Part shown: one piece after another, positions 52,780-61,477 of the stretch
Numbering within the stretch: the first letter of the stretch is position 1
How the letters are laid out: each line of letters starts with the position of its first letter
Source: DATBSL01 sp963729875
GTDB lineage: Bacteria; Acidobacteriota; Vicinamibacteria; Fen-336
Reading direction: 5' to 3'
DNA length: 64,000 bases
NCBI GenBank assembly: GCA_963729875.1
Contig: CAVSPR010000009.1
Coordinates: 682,001-746,000, forward strand
Program-made: the position numbers and the translations under genes
Notes under the pieces: model-generated
Seen by the model: only the letters and a program-made list of their open reading frames with translations
Databases searched by the model: none
Told to the model about the DNA's origin: nothing

Positions 52780-54743
52780 GCCCCCGTCATCGAGGACGGG
52801 GTGTAATCGACGACGAGGTCCTGGAGCAGCTCCACGATCCGGGTGCGGTCGGCCGCGGCCGCCGCCACGGTCAGGGCGTCGATCCGCAGCTCGAGGTCGG
52901 CCGGAGGGGCGGTGCCGTCCACCGCGAGGATGCCCTCGCGGAACGGCCGCGCGCTCTTCGCCTCCGTGTCGGTCATGAGCCGCTCGTGCAGCTTCTCGCC
53001 GGTCCGCAGGCCGGTGTAGGTGATCGCGACCTCGCGCTCGGGGATGCGCCCGGCGAGCGTGATCATGAGCCGCGCGAGGTCGAGGACCCGGATCGGCTCG
53101 CCCATCTCGAGGACGTAGAGGTCGTCGTCGCCGCCGAGCCCGGCCATCAGCACCAGGCCGACCGCCTCCCGGATCGTCATCAGGAAGCGGGTGCAGTCCG
53201 CGTGCGTCACGGTGACCGGGCCGCCGCGGGCGATCTGCTGGCGGAAGAGGGGCACGACGCTCCCGGCGGAGCCGAGCACGTTCCCGAAGCGCACCACGGT
53301 GAACCGCGTCGGGGACCGGCGGTCCCGGTGGCGGACGAGCATCTCCGCGAGCTGCTTCGAGGCCCCCATGACGCTCGCGGGCTCGACCGCCTTGTCCGTG
53401 GAGATGAAGACGAAGCGCTCCGCCCCCACCGCCTCGGCCATCCGCACCACGTTGCGGCAGCCGGCCACGTTGTTCTTGATCGCCTCCTCGGGGTTCCTCT
53501 CCATGAGCGGCACGTGCTTGTGCGCCGCCGCGTGCAGGATCCGCTGGGGCCGGTGCTGCTCGCCGAGCTGGCGCAGGCGCGCCGCGTCGCGGATGTCCAC
53601 CACCTCCACCGAGACCGGGAGGGAGGGGTGCGCGCGTCGCAGGGCGCGGTAGAGCATGTAGAGGCCGTTCTCGTTGATGTCGGCCAGGATCAGGCTGGCC
53701 GGCCCGGCCGCCGCGACCTGGCGGCAGATCTCGCTGCCGATGGAGCCGGCGGCGCCGGTGACGAGGATCCGCTTGCCCTCGACGTGCGCCCGGATCGCGT
53801 CGGGCTCGAAGTGCACGGGGCTGCGCCGCAGGAGGTCCTCGGTCTGGAGGTCCTGGAGGGCTGAAGCCGAGAGGCGGTCGTTCAGGTAGGCGAACGACAC
53901 CGGTACCGTCTTGTAGACCAGCTTGAGCTCGGCGCACGCGTCGAGCACCTGGCGCATCCGCTCCGGCGGGAGCCGGGGGATCGCGAAGAGGACCTGCTCC
54001 ACCCGCCAGCGCCGGCAGACGTCGGCGAGGTCGTCGAGCGAGCCCAGGACCTGCCGCCCGCCGATCGTCGTCCCCCGCTTCGAGGCGAGGTCGTCCACGA
54101 AGCCGATCACGCGGTAGCTGTGCTCGTCGGAGCGCTGCAGGTCGCGCAGGAGCAGCTCCCCGGCGCTGCCCGCGCCCACGATCACCGTCCGCACCCAGTC
54201 CCCGACCGCGGGGCGGAACGTGTTCACGCCCCAGGCCTCGGCGACCCGCAGGGAGAAGCGGATCGCGCCGACGAGCGTCGTGGTCAGCAGGAACTCGATG
54301 AGGATGACGGAACGCGGCGGGCCGATCGAGACGTCCTCGGCCGCGCGCTGGACGAAGTAGAAGAAGGCGGTGAGAAGCGTCGAGCCGAGGAGCGTCGCCT
54401 GCACGATGCGGAGCGCCTCGTGCAGGCCCGACAGGCGGAAGGACCAGCGGTGGAGGCTGAAGGCCAGGCTGAGGGCCAGCCGGATTCCCAGCAGGACGGG
54501 CAGGCATCGGAGGAACTGCGCGACACGGACGGGAGGGATCTGCCCGTCGAAGCGCACGACGAAGGCCACGTAGAAGGAAGCCGTCGTGGCCAGGGCGTCG
54601 AGAGCCAGCAGGACCAGGGCCCGGGGCCAGCCCTCGAGCCGGCGGAAGGGCTTCAGCAGCGCGACCACCGTGGGGCGGGCGGCCGGAGGGGCGAGGGGCT
54701 CGAGCGGGCGGCTTTCCCGGCGCGTCTTGGCTCGCTTGGGCAC
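52716..54743 (-). CDS. CapD/WbpM-like nucleotide-sugar 4,6-dehydratase
   Basis: 675 residues. Four membrane segments (about 45-160), a first Rossmann domain (VIVGAGSAGELLLRDLQR) and a second catalytic one: RILVTGAAGSIGSEICRQVA, LHAAAHKHVPLMERNPEEAIKNNV, FISTDKAVEPASVMGASKQLAE (the Met-for-Tyr catalytic triad of this subgroup), VVRFGNVLGSAGSVVPLFRQQI, and ITYTGLRTGEKLHERL. The group makes UDP-4-keto-6-deoxy-HexNAc sugars from UDP-GlcNAc. GTG start at 54743 (MPKRAKTRRESRP). Encoded downstream of the WecA-like gene on the same strand, ten bases away. Confidence 0.93.
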   Translation of the reverse strand: MPKRAKTRRESRPLEPLAPPAARPTVVALLKPFRRLEGWPRALVLLALDALATTASFYVAFVVRFDGQIPPVRVAQFLRCLPVLLGIRLALSLAFSLHRWSFRLSGLHEALRIVQATLLGSTLLTAFFYFVQRAAEDVSIGPPRSVILIEFLLTTTLVGAIRFSLRVAEAWGVNTFRPAVGDWVRTVIVGAGSAGELLLRDLQRSDEHSYRVIGFVDDLASKRGTTIGGRQVLGSLDDLADVCRRWRVEQVLFAIPRLPPERMRQVLDACAELKLVYKTVPVSFAYLNDRLSASALQDLQTEDLLRRSPVHFEPDAIRAHVEGKRILVTGAAGSIGSEICRQVAAAGPASLILADINENGLYMLYRALRRAHPSLPVSVEVVDIRDAARLRQLGEQHRPQRILHAAAHKHVPLMERNPEEAIKNNVAGCRNVVRMAEAVGAERFVFISTDKAVEPASVMGASKQLAEMLVRHRDRRSPTRFTVVRFGNVLGSAGSVVPLFRQQIARGGPVTVTHADCTRFLMTIREAVGLVLMAGLGGDDDLYVLEMGEPIRVLDLARLMITLAGRIPEREVAITYTGLRTGEKLHERLMTDTEAKSARPFREGILAVDGTAPPADLELRIDALTVAAAAADRTRIVELLQDLVVDYTPSSMTGAYRTGEFPAIEATVLPTPRPS

Positions 54744-54753
54744 GATTCTGTCT

Positions 54754-55779
54754 TCAGTCTCCCCGGCCGGCCCGACGCTCGAGCCGGCCCACGAACACCC
54801 ACTCACCCGCCACGGCCACCGCTCCGATCGCGAGCGCGGCCCAGGACCACGCCGCCTCTCCCGTTCGCCAGCCGGCGAGCGCCAAAGCACTCGCCGCGAG
54901 CGCCCCGAGTCCCACCCAGGACGCCACCGTCCCGTGGCCTGCCCCCGTCCGGACCCAGCGCTGGTACAGGTGCTCCCGGTGCGCCTCGTACCACCGCTCA
55001 CCCCTGGCCATGCGCCGGAGGAGGCACGTCGTGGCGTCCGCCAGGAACAGGAACAGGCTGGCCCCCACCAGCACGACCAGATCCGAGCGCCTCTCGCTGC
55101 CGGCCAGAAACGGCAGGGTTCCTAGAGTATATCCAACGAGCCCGCTTCCCGTGTCGCCGAGGAATACGGAAGCCGGAGACCAATTGAACATCAAGAAGGC
55201 CGCGCAGGCGCCCGCGAGCGCGGCGGCGACCGCCGCCGGCGTCGGCTGCGTGTGGGCGAGGGCCACGGCAAAGGCGCCTGCCGTAATCAACCCCTGCGAT
55301 CCAGCGAGGCCGTCTATCCCATCCATGAAGTTGAAGAAGTTCACGACCGCCACGATCCAGACGACGGCGACGACACTCCCGAGCAGCAGGCCGAGGGGGA
55401 CGTCCAGGGGCGGGGGCAGCGGCAGCCGATCCAGGCCGCCCGCCGTGCCGACCACGGCCAGCGCCGCCGCGGTCTGGCAGGCGAGGCGCGGCCAGGGAGA
55501 CAGGCCGAAGCGGTCGTCGAAGAGCCCCACCACGGCGATGAGCAGGCCGGCGGCAGCGAAGATGGCGCCGTTGCGGCCCAGGAGCGGGCCGGGTGCCAGG
55601 GCCAGGGCCAGGGTCAGCCCCAGCAGGATCGCAATCCCGCCCGAGCGCGGCGTGACCGTCCGGTGGGACGAGCGCTCGTTCGGGTGGTCGAGCAGGTGGA
55701 AGCGCCGGGCCGCCGCGCGGGCGACCGGCATGGCCACGAGCGTGACGAGGAACGCGACGGCGAGGGCCCGGAGAATCAC
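54754..55779 (-). CDS. WecA/MraY-family polyprenyl-phosphate sugar-1-phosphate transferase
   Basis: 341 residues, about ten to eleven membrane segments. Family motifs: HLLDHPNERSSHRTVTPRSGG, VGLFDDRFGL, NFFNFMDGIDGLAGSQG, FLMFNWSPASVFLGDTGSGLVGYTLG, and the HIP-like AHREHLYQRWV (donor specificity region). Starts polysaccharide synthesis by moving a HexNAc-1-phosphate onto undecaprenyl phosphate. GTG start at 55779 overlaps the stop of the upstream epimerase gene (GTGA). Confidence 0.93.
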   Translation of the reverse strand: MILRALAVAFLVTLVAMPVARAAARRFHLLDHPNERSSHRTVTPRSGGIAILLGLTLALALAPGPLLGRNGAIFAAAGLLIAVVGLFDDRFGLSPWPRLACQTAAALAVVGTAGGLDRLPLPPPLDVPLGLLLGSVVAVVWIVAVVNFFNFMDGIDGLAGSQGLITAGAFAVALAHTQPTPAAVAAALAGACAAFLMFNWSPASVFLGDTGSGLVGYTLGTLPFLAGSERRSDLVVLVGASLFLFLADATTCLLRRMARGERWYEAHREHLYQRWVRTGAGHGTVASWVGLGALAASALALAGWRTGEAAWSWAALAIGAVAVAGEWVFVGRLERRAGRGD

Positions 55780-56727
55780 AGGGTACTTCCGGCGTCCGGC
55801 TCGTCGGGAAACCGGAACGGCCTCGGATCGTAGCCGAAATCCTGCCGGGCGGGGCCGGCATCGAATACCAGGTCCTCGTTCATCCGGTCGGCCATGTCGG
55901 GGGTGAGGTGTCCAAGGCCCGGGAGCCAGCGCGCCGCGGCGAGCGTGCCTCGCAGAAGCGGCAGGGGCAGATGGACAAGTCGCGGCACGTGGCCGACCCC
56001 CCTCGCGATCCGGGACACCATGTCGGCGTAGGCGAGCGTCTCGCCCCCCGGCGTGTCGTAGGCGCGGTCGAGACGTGGCGGGGCTCTCGAGGGCCGCGAG
56101 CGCGGCCGCGGCCAGATCGGCGCCGTGGACGGGCTGCCTCCTTCCCGCTCCCCGCCCCGCGATCGGGAAGAAGCCGAACCGCCTGACGAACCTCGCGATG
56201 TCGCTCACGTTGCGGTCGCGTCCACCGCCGTAGACCAGGGTCGGCCGCAGGATCGTCCAGCGGATGCCGCGCTCGCGGCAGCAACGTGCCACGGCTTCCT
56301 CGGCCTCGGTGAGGCGACGGGCCGTCGCACGCTCGGTCGGACTCCCCGAGCTTTCCTTGGTGAATCGGCTCGTCGAGCTGAAGGCCACGAGCCGCCGGAC
56401 GCCGGCTTCAGCCGCGACCTCCAGCCATTCCGGCAGGAGCCAGATCGGGGCCGCGTGGAAGAGGCACCCGGCGGGCTCGAGGGCGCGCGGCCGGCGTGTC
56501 CACTCCCCTCTGGGGCGAGCCAGGTCGAGCGCGATCCAGCGCACTCCCTGTCGCGGGCCACCGGCTCCGCGCGGCTCTCCCTCGCCCTTCGACGGCTCGA
56601 CCGGCGCCTGCCGGCTGATCGCCTGAACGACGAAGCCGCGCGCCCGCAGCAGCGGCAGCAGGTAGTAGCCCACGAGGCCTCTGGCCCCGGTGACGATGGC
56701 GACACGGTCTTCAGCGGCCGAGGACAC
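55776..56727 (-). CDS. NAD-dependent sugar epimerase/dehydratase, frameshifted
   Basis: About 317 residues. GTG start at 56727: VAIVTGARGLVGYYLLPLL (Rossmann), LVAFSSTSRF, TILRPTLVYGGGRDRNVSDIARFV. After AALESPAT the frame changes by one base near 56070-56076 and continues as DRAYDTPGGETLAYADMVSRIARG to MNEDLVFDAGPARQDFGYDPRPF. The end overlaps the WecA-like gene start as GTGA, supporting the second frame. The extended SDR family acts on nucleotide sugars; such genes often sit next to WecA-like genes. Its start overlaps the upstream GT2 gene by 17 bases. Confidence 0.82.
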
Positions 56728-57601
56728 GACCCGCTCCTCGTCGAACGGCAGCGACCGTCGCCAGGACCCCGAACCGGAGCCAGATCCCGGCGAGGACCAG
56801 CCAGAACAGCGACCGGGGATACTCGTCACGGAAGAACTTCCGGTAGTAGCGGACCATTCCCCGGTGCATGTGCCAGAGCACCCGTACTGGGCGGCCCCGG
56901 CTGCTCACACCCTTGTCGTGAACGACCCTCACGTCCGGCACGAAGAGCACGTCGAAGCCCGCGCGGCGAAACCGCTCGCACCAGTCGAGGTCCTCGCAGT
57001 GGAGGAAGTAGTCCTCGTCGAGAGGCCCAACGGCCTCGACCGCGTCTCGTCTCACGAACATGAAGGCACCGGAGATGGCGTCCACCTCGACGGGATGCGG
57101 CGGCAACGGGTCGCCGGTGCGGACGAAGTCGCGGCCCACGCCTCCCAGGCCGAAGGCCCGCACGAAGGCCTTGCCGGGGGTGGGCCTCTCCCGCCGCCCG
57201 CCGGCCTGCTCCGTCCCGTCGGGATTCAGCAGGAGGCCGCCCGCCATGCCGGCCCGAGGGTGCGCCTGCAGGGACGCCTGCATGCGGGCGATCGCGTCGC
57301 GCTCGATCACGCAGTCGGGGTTCAGGAAGAGCAGCCACTCTCCGCCCGCCCCGGCCAGGGCCCGGTTGTTGGCCCGGGCAAAGCCGAGATTCGCCCCGTT
57401 CTCGAGGACTCGCACGCGGGGATCGTCGCCGACCGCCGACTGCAGGGCGTCGAGACTGCCGTCCGTCGAGCCATTGTCGACCACGAGGAGCTCGACCGGC
57501 GCCGTCGAGGCCAGTACCGAGCGTGCGCCGGTGGCAAGGTGGGCTCCCGCGTTGAAGTTGACGGTGATGACCGACGTCAGGCCCGTCGTCGTCCGCTGCA
57601 T
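56711..57601 (-). CDS. GT2-family glycosyltransferase (rhamnosyltransferase-like)
   Basis: 296 residues. SVITVNFNAGAHLATGARSVL, VELLVVDNGSTDGSLDAL, ENGANLGFARANNRALAGAG, WLLFLNPDCVIERDAI, ISGAFMFVRRDAVEAVGPLDEDYFLHCEDLDWCERFRRAG resemble WbbL-type rhamnosyltransferases. A C-terminal membrane-associated part (LFWLVLAGIWLRFGVLATV) follows. First gene of the minus-strand polysaccharide operon; TAGACT at 57609-57614 is 7 bases before its ATG. Confidence 0.9.
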   Translation of the reverse strand: MQRTTTGLTSVITVNFNAGAHLATGARSVLASTAPVELLVVDNGSTDGSLDALQSAVGDDPRVRVLENGANLGFARANNRALAGAGGEWLLFLNPDCVIERDAIARMQASLQAHPRAGMAGGLLLNPDGTEQAGGRRERPTPGKAFVRAFGLGGVGRDFVRTGDPLPPHPVEVDAISGAFMFVRRDAVEAVGPLDEDYFLHCEDLDWCERFRRAGFDVLFVPDVRVVHDKGVSSRGRPVRVLWHMHRGMVRYYRKFFRDEYPRSLFWLVLAGIWLRFGVLATVAAVRRGAGRVLGR

Positions 57602-57608
57602 CCAGGGG

Positions 57609-57614
57609 AGTCTA
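57609..57614 (-). promoter_or_regulatory. -10 element of the minus-strand polysaccharide operon
   Basis: TAGACT on the minus strand ends 7 bases before the ATG at 57601, so the transcript would be leaderless; no clear -35. Confidence 0.4.
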
Positions 57615-57698
57615 CGCCGCCACCCGCCCTCAGCGCCCGAGTCCGAACCCGCGCCAGCCGTTCACCCGGCGCCCGGTCGTCCCGCAAGGGGCGGTGGC

Positions 57699-57735
57699 TT
57701 GCCCCTCGAAGGTCGTGTGGTTAGAGTGTGCACAC
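57699..57735 (+). promoter_or_regulatory. Promoter and palindrome for the plus-strand polysaccharide operon
   Basis: TTGCCC (57699-57704), a 17-base spacer and TAGAGT (57722-57727). The perfect palindrome GTGTGCACAC at 57726-57735 overlaps the end of the -10 and the likely start point, a good place for a repressor. The leader to the first ATG is about 86 bases. Confidence 0.55.
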
Positions 57736-57819
57736 CGCGACGGGGGTGATCGCTCGGAGCACGAGGCACCCGGTCAGGAGCATGTCGGTCGACCCGCGTG
57801 GGTCCCTTCGGAGGCGCAG

Positions 57820-58779
57820 ATGAAGGTCTTGGTCGTAGGGGGTGCAGGCTACATTGGAGGAGCGGTCACGGACCTGCTGATGGGCAGCAAGCACGAGGTC
57901 CGCGTCTACGACGCCCTCCTGTACGAAGAGACGTACCGCAAGCAGGTGCCCTTCGTCTCCGGGGACATTCGGGACCGCGACCGCCTCCGTCCCCACCTGG
58001 ACTGGGCGGAGGCTGTCGTGTGGCTCGCGGCCCTCGTCGGAGACGGGGCCTGTGCTCTCAACCCCGAGGTCGCGGTCGAGATCAACCAGGGCACGGTCGC
58101 GTGGCTCGCCGACAGCTACGACGGGCGGATCGTCTTCATGTCGACCTGCTCGGTCTACGGTGCGCAGGACAAGGAGCTCGACGAGAGCTCCCCCACCAAC
58201 CCCCTGTCCGTGTACGCGGTGACGAAGCTGGAGGCGGAAAAGAGCCTCGCCCGCAAGAATGCCATCATCTTCCGCCTGGGCACGATCTACGGCGTGTCCG
58301 ACCTCTTCGCACGCATACGGCTCGACCTCGTCGTCAACACCCTGGTCGTCCGCGCGGCCACCGCCGGCAAGCTGACCGTCTTCGGGGGCGACCAGTTCCG
58401 CCCGCTTCTGCACGTGCGCGACGCGGCGAAGGCGGCCGTCGACAACCTGGAGACCCCGCACGTCGGCGTCTTCAACCTCCACCGGCAGAACGTCCGGATC
58501 GTCGACCTCGCCTACCAGGTTCGCAACCACTTCCCCGACGTGGTCATCGAGCAGACGCAGATGAAGTTCCAGGACGCGCGCAACTACCGGGTCAAGAGCG
58601 ATGCCGCCGTCCGGACGCTCGGGTTCCGCCCGACCGTGTCGATAGACGACGGCATCGAGGAGGTCAAGGAGCTGGTCGTCGACGGCCGCATCAAGGACCT
58701 TTCCAACTCGCGATACACGAACCAGCTGTACCTGGAGCAGTTCCGCCCGCACCTGGCGGTCCACGCCCCGCTTTTCTAG
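57820..58779 (+). CDS. NAD-dependent epimerase/dehydratase for nucleotide sugars
   Basis: 319 residues, extended SDR. VLVVGGAGYIGGAVTDLLM, VVWLAALVGDGACALNP, IVFMSTCSVYG, SVYAVTKLEAEKSLA (YxxxK), FRLGTIYGVSD, FRPLLHVRDAAKA. ATG with GGAGG five bases upstream. Similar to genes at the head of deoxysugar operons; its product is probably a UDP- or dTDP-linked hexose. First gene of a five-gene series, 47 bases before the cupin gene. Confidence 0.9.
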   Translation: MKVLVVGGAGYIGGAVTDLLMGSKHEVRVYDALLYEETYRKQVPFVSGDIRDRDRLRPHLDWAEAVVWLAALVGDGACALNPEVAVEINQGTVAWLADSYDGRIVFMSTCSVYGAQDKELDESSPTNPLSVYAVTKLEAEKSLARKNAIIFRLGTIYGVSDLFARIRLDLVVNTLVVRAATAGKLTVFGGDQFRPLLHVRDAAKAAVDNLETPHVGVFNLHRQNVRIVDLAYQVRNHFPDVVIEQTQMKFQDARNYRVKSDAAVRTLGFRPTVSIDDGIEEVKELVVDGRIKDLSNSRYTNQLYLEQFRPHLAVHAPLF

Positions 58780-58826
58780 GCCGGGTCGAGCTCGCCGGCC
58801 GAGCCGCCCGAGGCCGAGGAGACGTC

Positions 58827-59267
58827 ATGAAGAAGGTGACCCTGATCGAGGGCGGCCGCGCCGTCGACGATCGCGGTTTCGTCTCGTTCGTCAACGGCTT
58901 CGGCTTCGAGGACATCAAGCGGTTCTACGCGGTGGAGAACCACCGCGCCGGTTTCGTGCGGGCGTGGCACGCCCACCGGCGGGAAGGAAAATACGCCTAC
59001 GTGGCGCGGGGCAGCGCGATCGTGGCGGCGGTCGAGATCGACGACTGGGAGAAGCCATCCCCCGACCTGCCGGTCGAGCGATTCATCCTGTCGGCCCAGA
59101 AGCCGGCGGTCGTCTACATTCCCGCGGGCCACGCGAACGGGTTCATGTCCTTGTCCGACGACACGCTGATCATCTTCTTCTCCACCTCGACGCTGGAGGA
59201 GAGCAAGGGCGACGACGTGCGCTACGACGCGCGCCTGTGGGATCCCTGGCAGGTCGTGGAGCGATGA
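58827..59267 (+). CDS. RmlC-like cupin (sugar 3,5-epimerase family)
   Basis: 146 residues, double-stranded beta-helix: DDRGFVSFVNGFGFEDIKRFYAVEN, VRAWHAHRREGKYAYVARGSAIVAAVEI, VYIPAGHANGFMSLSDDTLIIFFS. Fits the dTDP-4-dehydrorhamnose 3,5-epimerase superfamily including WxcM-like enzymes. GAGGAG lies six bases before the ATG. The stop overlaps the next gene as ATGA, and both together resemble the two domains of the single protein CapF/WbjC. Confidence 0.87.
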   Translation: MKKVTLIEGGRAVDDRGFVSFVNGFGFEDIKRFYAVENHRAGFVRAWHAHRREGKYAYVARGSAIVAAVEIDDWEKPSPDLPVERFILSAQKPAVVYIPAGHANGFMSLSDDTLIIFFSTSTLEESKGDDVRYDARLWDPWQVVER

Positions 59268-60205
59268 GGGTCCTGGTTGCCGGCGGCACGGGGATGCTGG
59301 GAGGCATGGTGGCCGACGTTCTCTCCCGACGAGAGGGAGTCGACGTGACGGTCACCGCCCGCGACGTGAAGTGGCTCTCCGCGGCCCAGGCGAGAATCCC
59401 CGGCGTGCGGTGGATGGCGTGGGACGTCGAGCGAGAGCACGAATCGCAAACGCTGCCCGGCGGCGGATACGACTGGATCGTCAACTGCATCGGGATCATC
59501 AAGCCGTTCATCAAGGACGACAACTCGGAGCAGGTCACCCGGGCCCTACGGGTCAACGGCCTGTTCCCGCACCGGCTCGCCGCGATGGGGCAGACGGCCA
59601 GGGCAAGGGTGCTGCAGATCGCCACCGACTGCGTTTACTCGGGTGAGGACGGGGACTACCCGGAGGACGCCCCTCACGACGCCCTCGACGTCTACGGCAA
59701 GACGAAGAGCCTGGGTGAGGTCGTCGCCGACGGCTTTCACAACGTCCGGTGCTCGATCATCGGCCCCGAGCCCAAGGGCAAGGTGTCCCTGCTCGAGTGG
59801 TTCCTCAAGCAGCCCAGGGGGGCGACCGTCACCGGGTTCCTCAACCACCGCTGGAACGGCGTGACCACGCTCCACTTCGCGAAGGTCTGTGCGGGGGTCG
59901 TCCTCGGCAATCCCGCGCTTCCCCCGCGCCAGCACCTCGTCCCCTCCGGCGACCTGTCGAAAGCGGACATGCTCTCCTGCTTCGCCAGGGCCTACGGGCG
60001 GGAGGACGTCGTGATCAACCGGGCCGACGCCGCGACCGTCATCGACAGGACTCTCTCGACGAAGCAGCCGGACGTGTCGGCCGCATTGTGGAAGGGCGCC
60101 GGCTACCCTGTTCCGCCAACCGTTCAGGAGATGATCGCGGAGATGGGAGCGTTCGACTTCCGCCTCGGCGGTCTCGAACCCGGCCCGAAGGAGCCCCTGC
60201 GGTGA
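59264..60205 (+). CDS. RmlD-like nucleotide-sugar reductase
   Basis: 313 residues, SDR superfamily: VLVAGGTGMLGGMVADVL, WIVNCIGIIKPFIKDDN, LQIATDCVYSGEDGDYPED, DVYGKTKSLGEVV (YxxxK), CSIIGPEPKGKVSLLEW. Resembles dTDP-4-dehydrorhamnose reductases and the reductase domain of CapF. Overlaps both neighbours (ATGA and GTGA), so stoichiometric production with the cupin and the 2-epimerase is likely. Confidence 0.88.
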   Translation: MRVLVAGGTGMLGGMVADVLSRREGVDVTVTARDVKWLSAAQARIPGVRWMAWDVEREHESQTLPGGGYDWIVNCIGIIKPFIKDDNSEQVTRALRVNGLFPHRLAAMGQTARARVLQIATDCVYSGEDGDYPEDAPHDALDVYGKTKSLGEVVADGFHNVRCSIIGPEPKGKVSLLEWFLKQPRGATVTGFLNHRWNGVTTLHFAKVCAGVVLGNPALPPRQHLVPSGDLSKADMLSCFARAYGREDVVINRADAATVIDRTLSTKQPDVSAALWKGAGYPVPPTVQEMIAEMGAFDFRLGGLEPGPKEPLR

Positions 60206-61290
60206 AGGTACTCACTATCCTGGGGACGCGACCCGAGATCATCCGCCTCTGTCGCGTCATCGAGAAGCTCGACTCGCTGTGCGAGCAGGTGGTCGTCCAC
60301 ACCGGCCAGAACTACGACGCCGGCCTCAACGACGTGTTCTTCGAGCAACTGGGCGTTCGCGCGCCCGACCACTACCTGGGCGCCCGGGGCACGTTCGGCG
60401 TCCAGATCGGGCAGATCCTGTCCGGGATCGAGCAGGTCCTGAGGACCGAGAGGCCGGACAAGTTCCTGGTCCTGGGTGACACCAACAGCTCCCTGGCCGC
60501 GGTCATCGCCAAGCGCATGGCCATCCCCGTGTACCACATGGAGGCGGGCAACCGCTGCTACGACGACCGGGTGCCCGAGGAGGTCAACCGGCGCATCATC
60601 GACCACAGCAGCGACGTGCTCCTCCCGTACACCGAGCGGAGCCGGCAGAACCTCCTGCGCGAGGGGATCGCGGGAGAACGGATCTACGTCACGGGCAACC
60701 CGATCTACGAGGTCATCCGGCACTACGAGCCGCGCATGGCGTCGTCGACCGCGCTGTCAGACCTCGGGTTGAAGAAGGGCAGCTACTTCCTGGTCACCAT
60801 GCACCGGGAAGAGAACGTGGACGTGCCGGAGCGGCTCTCGTCCCTGACGAGAGCGCTGGCCGGCCTGCGCGCCGAGCACGGCGTCCCCGTCATCGTCAGC
60901 ACGCACCCGCGCACCCGCAAGCGCATGGAAGAGCAGGGCATCCGCGTCGAGGACGAGGATCTTCGTTTCCTCCCCCCCTTCGGCTTCTTCGACTTCATCA
61001 CGCTGGAGCGCAACGCACTGTGCGTCCTCTCCGACTCGGGCACGGTCCAGGAGGAATGCGCGATCTTCAAAGTCCCGAACGTGACCATCCGGGACGTCAC
61101 CGAGCGGCCGGAGACGCTGGAGTGCGGAAGCAACGTCCTCGCCGGCGCCGACGTCGAGACCATCCTGCGCTCCGTGAAGGCCGTTCTCTCCCTCCGTGGT
61201 GGCTTCACCGCCCCCCCGGAGTACCTCGTCGAGAACGTGAGCGAGACGGTCATCAAGATCGTGACGGGATACCTGCATCGGAGAAGGTAG
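60202..61290 (+). CDS. wecB: Non-hydrolysing UDP-GlcNAc 2-epimerase family (WecB/CapG-like)
   Basis: 362 residues, GT-B-like fold. TILGTRPEIIRLCRVIEKLD, VHTGQNYDAGLNDVFFEQLG, VLGDTNSSLAAVIAKRMAIPVYHMEAGNR, RVPEEVNRRIIDHSSDVLLPYTE, VTMHREENVD, LSDSGTVQEECAIFKVPNVTIRDVTERPET. The short first motif and the FDFITLE region fit the CapG/WbjD branch that acts on UDP-FucNAc-type sugars rather than the enterobacterial WecB; this is inference. GTG start overlaps the reductase stop. Confidence 0.93.
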   Translation: MKVLTILGTRPEIIRLCRVIEKLDSLCEQVVVHTGQNYDAGLNDVFFEQLGVRAPDHYLGARGTFGVQIGQILSGIEQVLRTERPDKFLVLGDTNSSLAAVIAKRMAIPVYHMEAGNRCYDDRVPEEVNRRIIDHSSDVLLPYTERSRQNLLREGIAGERIYVTGNPIYEVIRHYEPRMASSTALSDLGLKKGSYFLVTMHREENVDVPERLSSLTRALAGLRAEHGVPVIVSTHPRTRKRMEEQGIRVEDEDLRFLPPFGFFDFITLERNALCVLSDSGTVQEECAIFKVPNVTIRDVTERPETLECGSNVLAGADVETILRSVKAVLSLRGGFTAPPEYLVENVSETVIKIVTGYLHRRR

Positions 61291-61383
61291 TGCGCTTCTC
61301 GCGCGACGGCTCGCAGATGAGTCCTCCGGGCCCCCCGAGGTGCGGCTTCGGGCCAGCCGGTAGGATGCGGGCACCGTTGCGGG

Positions 61384-61433
61384 CGGAAACCACGGCGACG
61401 GATGCGGGCCATCACCTCCCCGGTTTCCGCCGT
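61384..61433 (+). other. Inverted repeat before the last glycosyltransferase gene
   Basis: GGCGGAAACC (61384-61393) and GGTTTCCGCC (61424-61433) are perfect complements with a 30-base spacer, inside the 187-base gap between the 2-epimerase and the glycosyltransferase gene. It may be a terminator, an attenuator or a protein-binding site. Confidence 0.45.
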
Positions 61434-61477
61434 GGGCCGCTGACATAGACCACTCGCTTCAGAGGCAGGGCTCGCCG

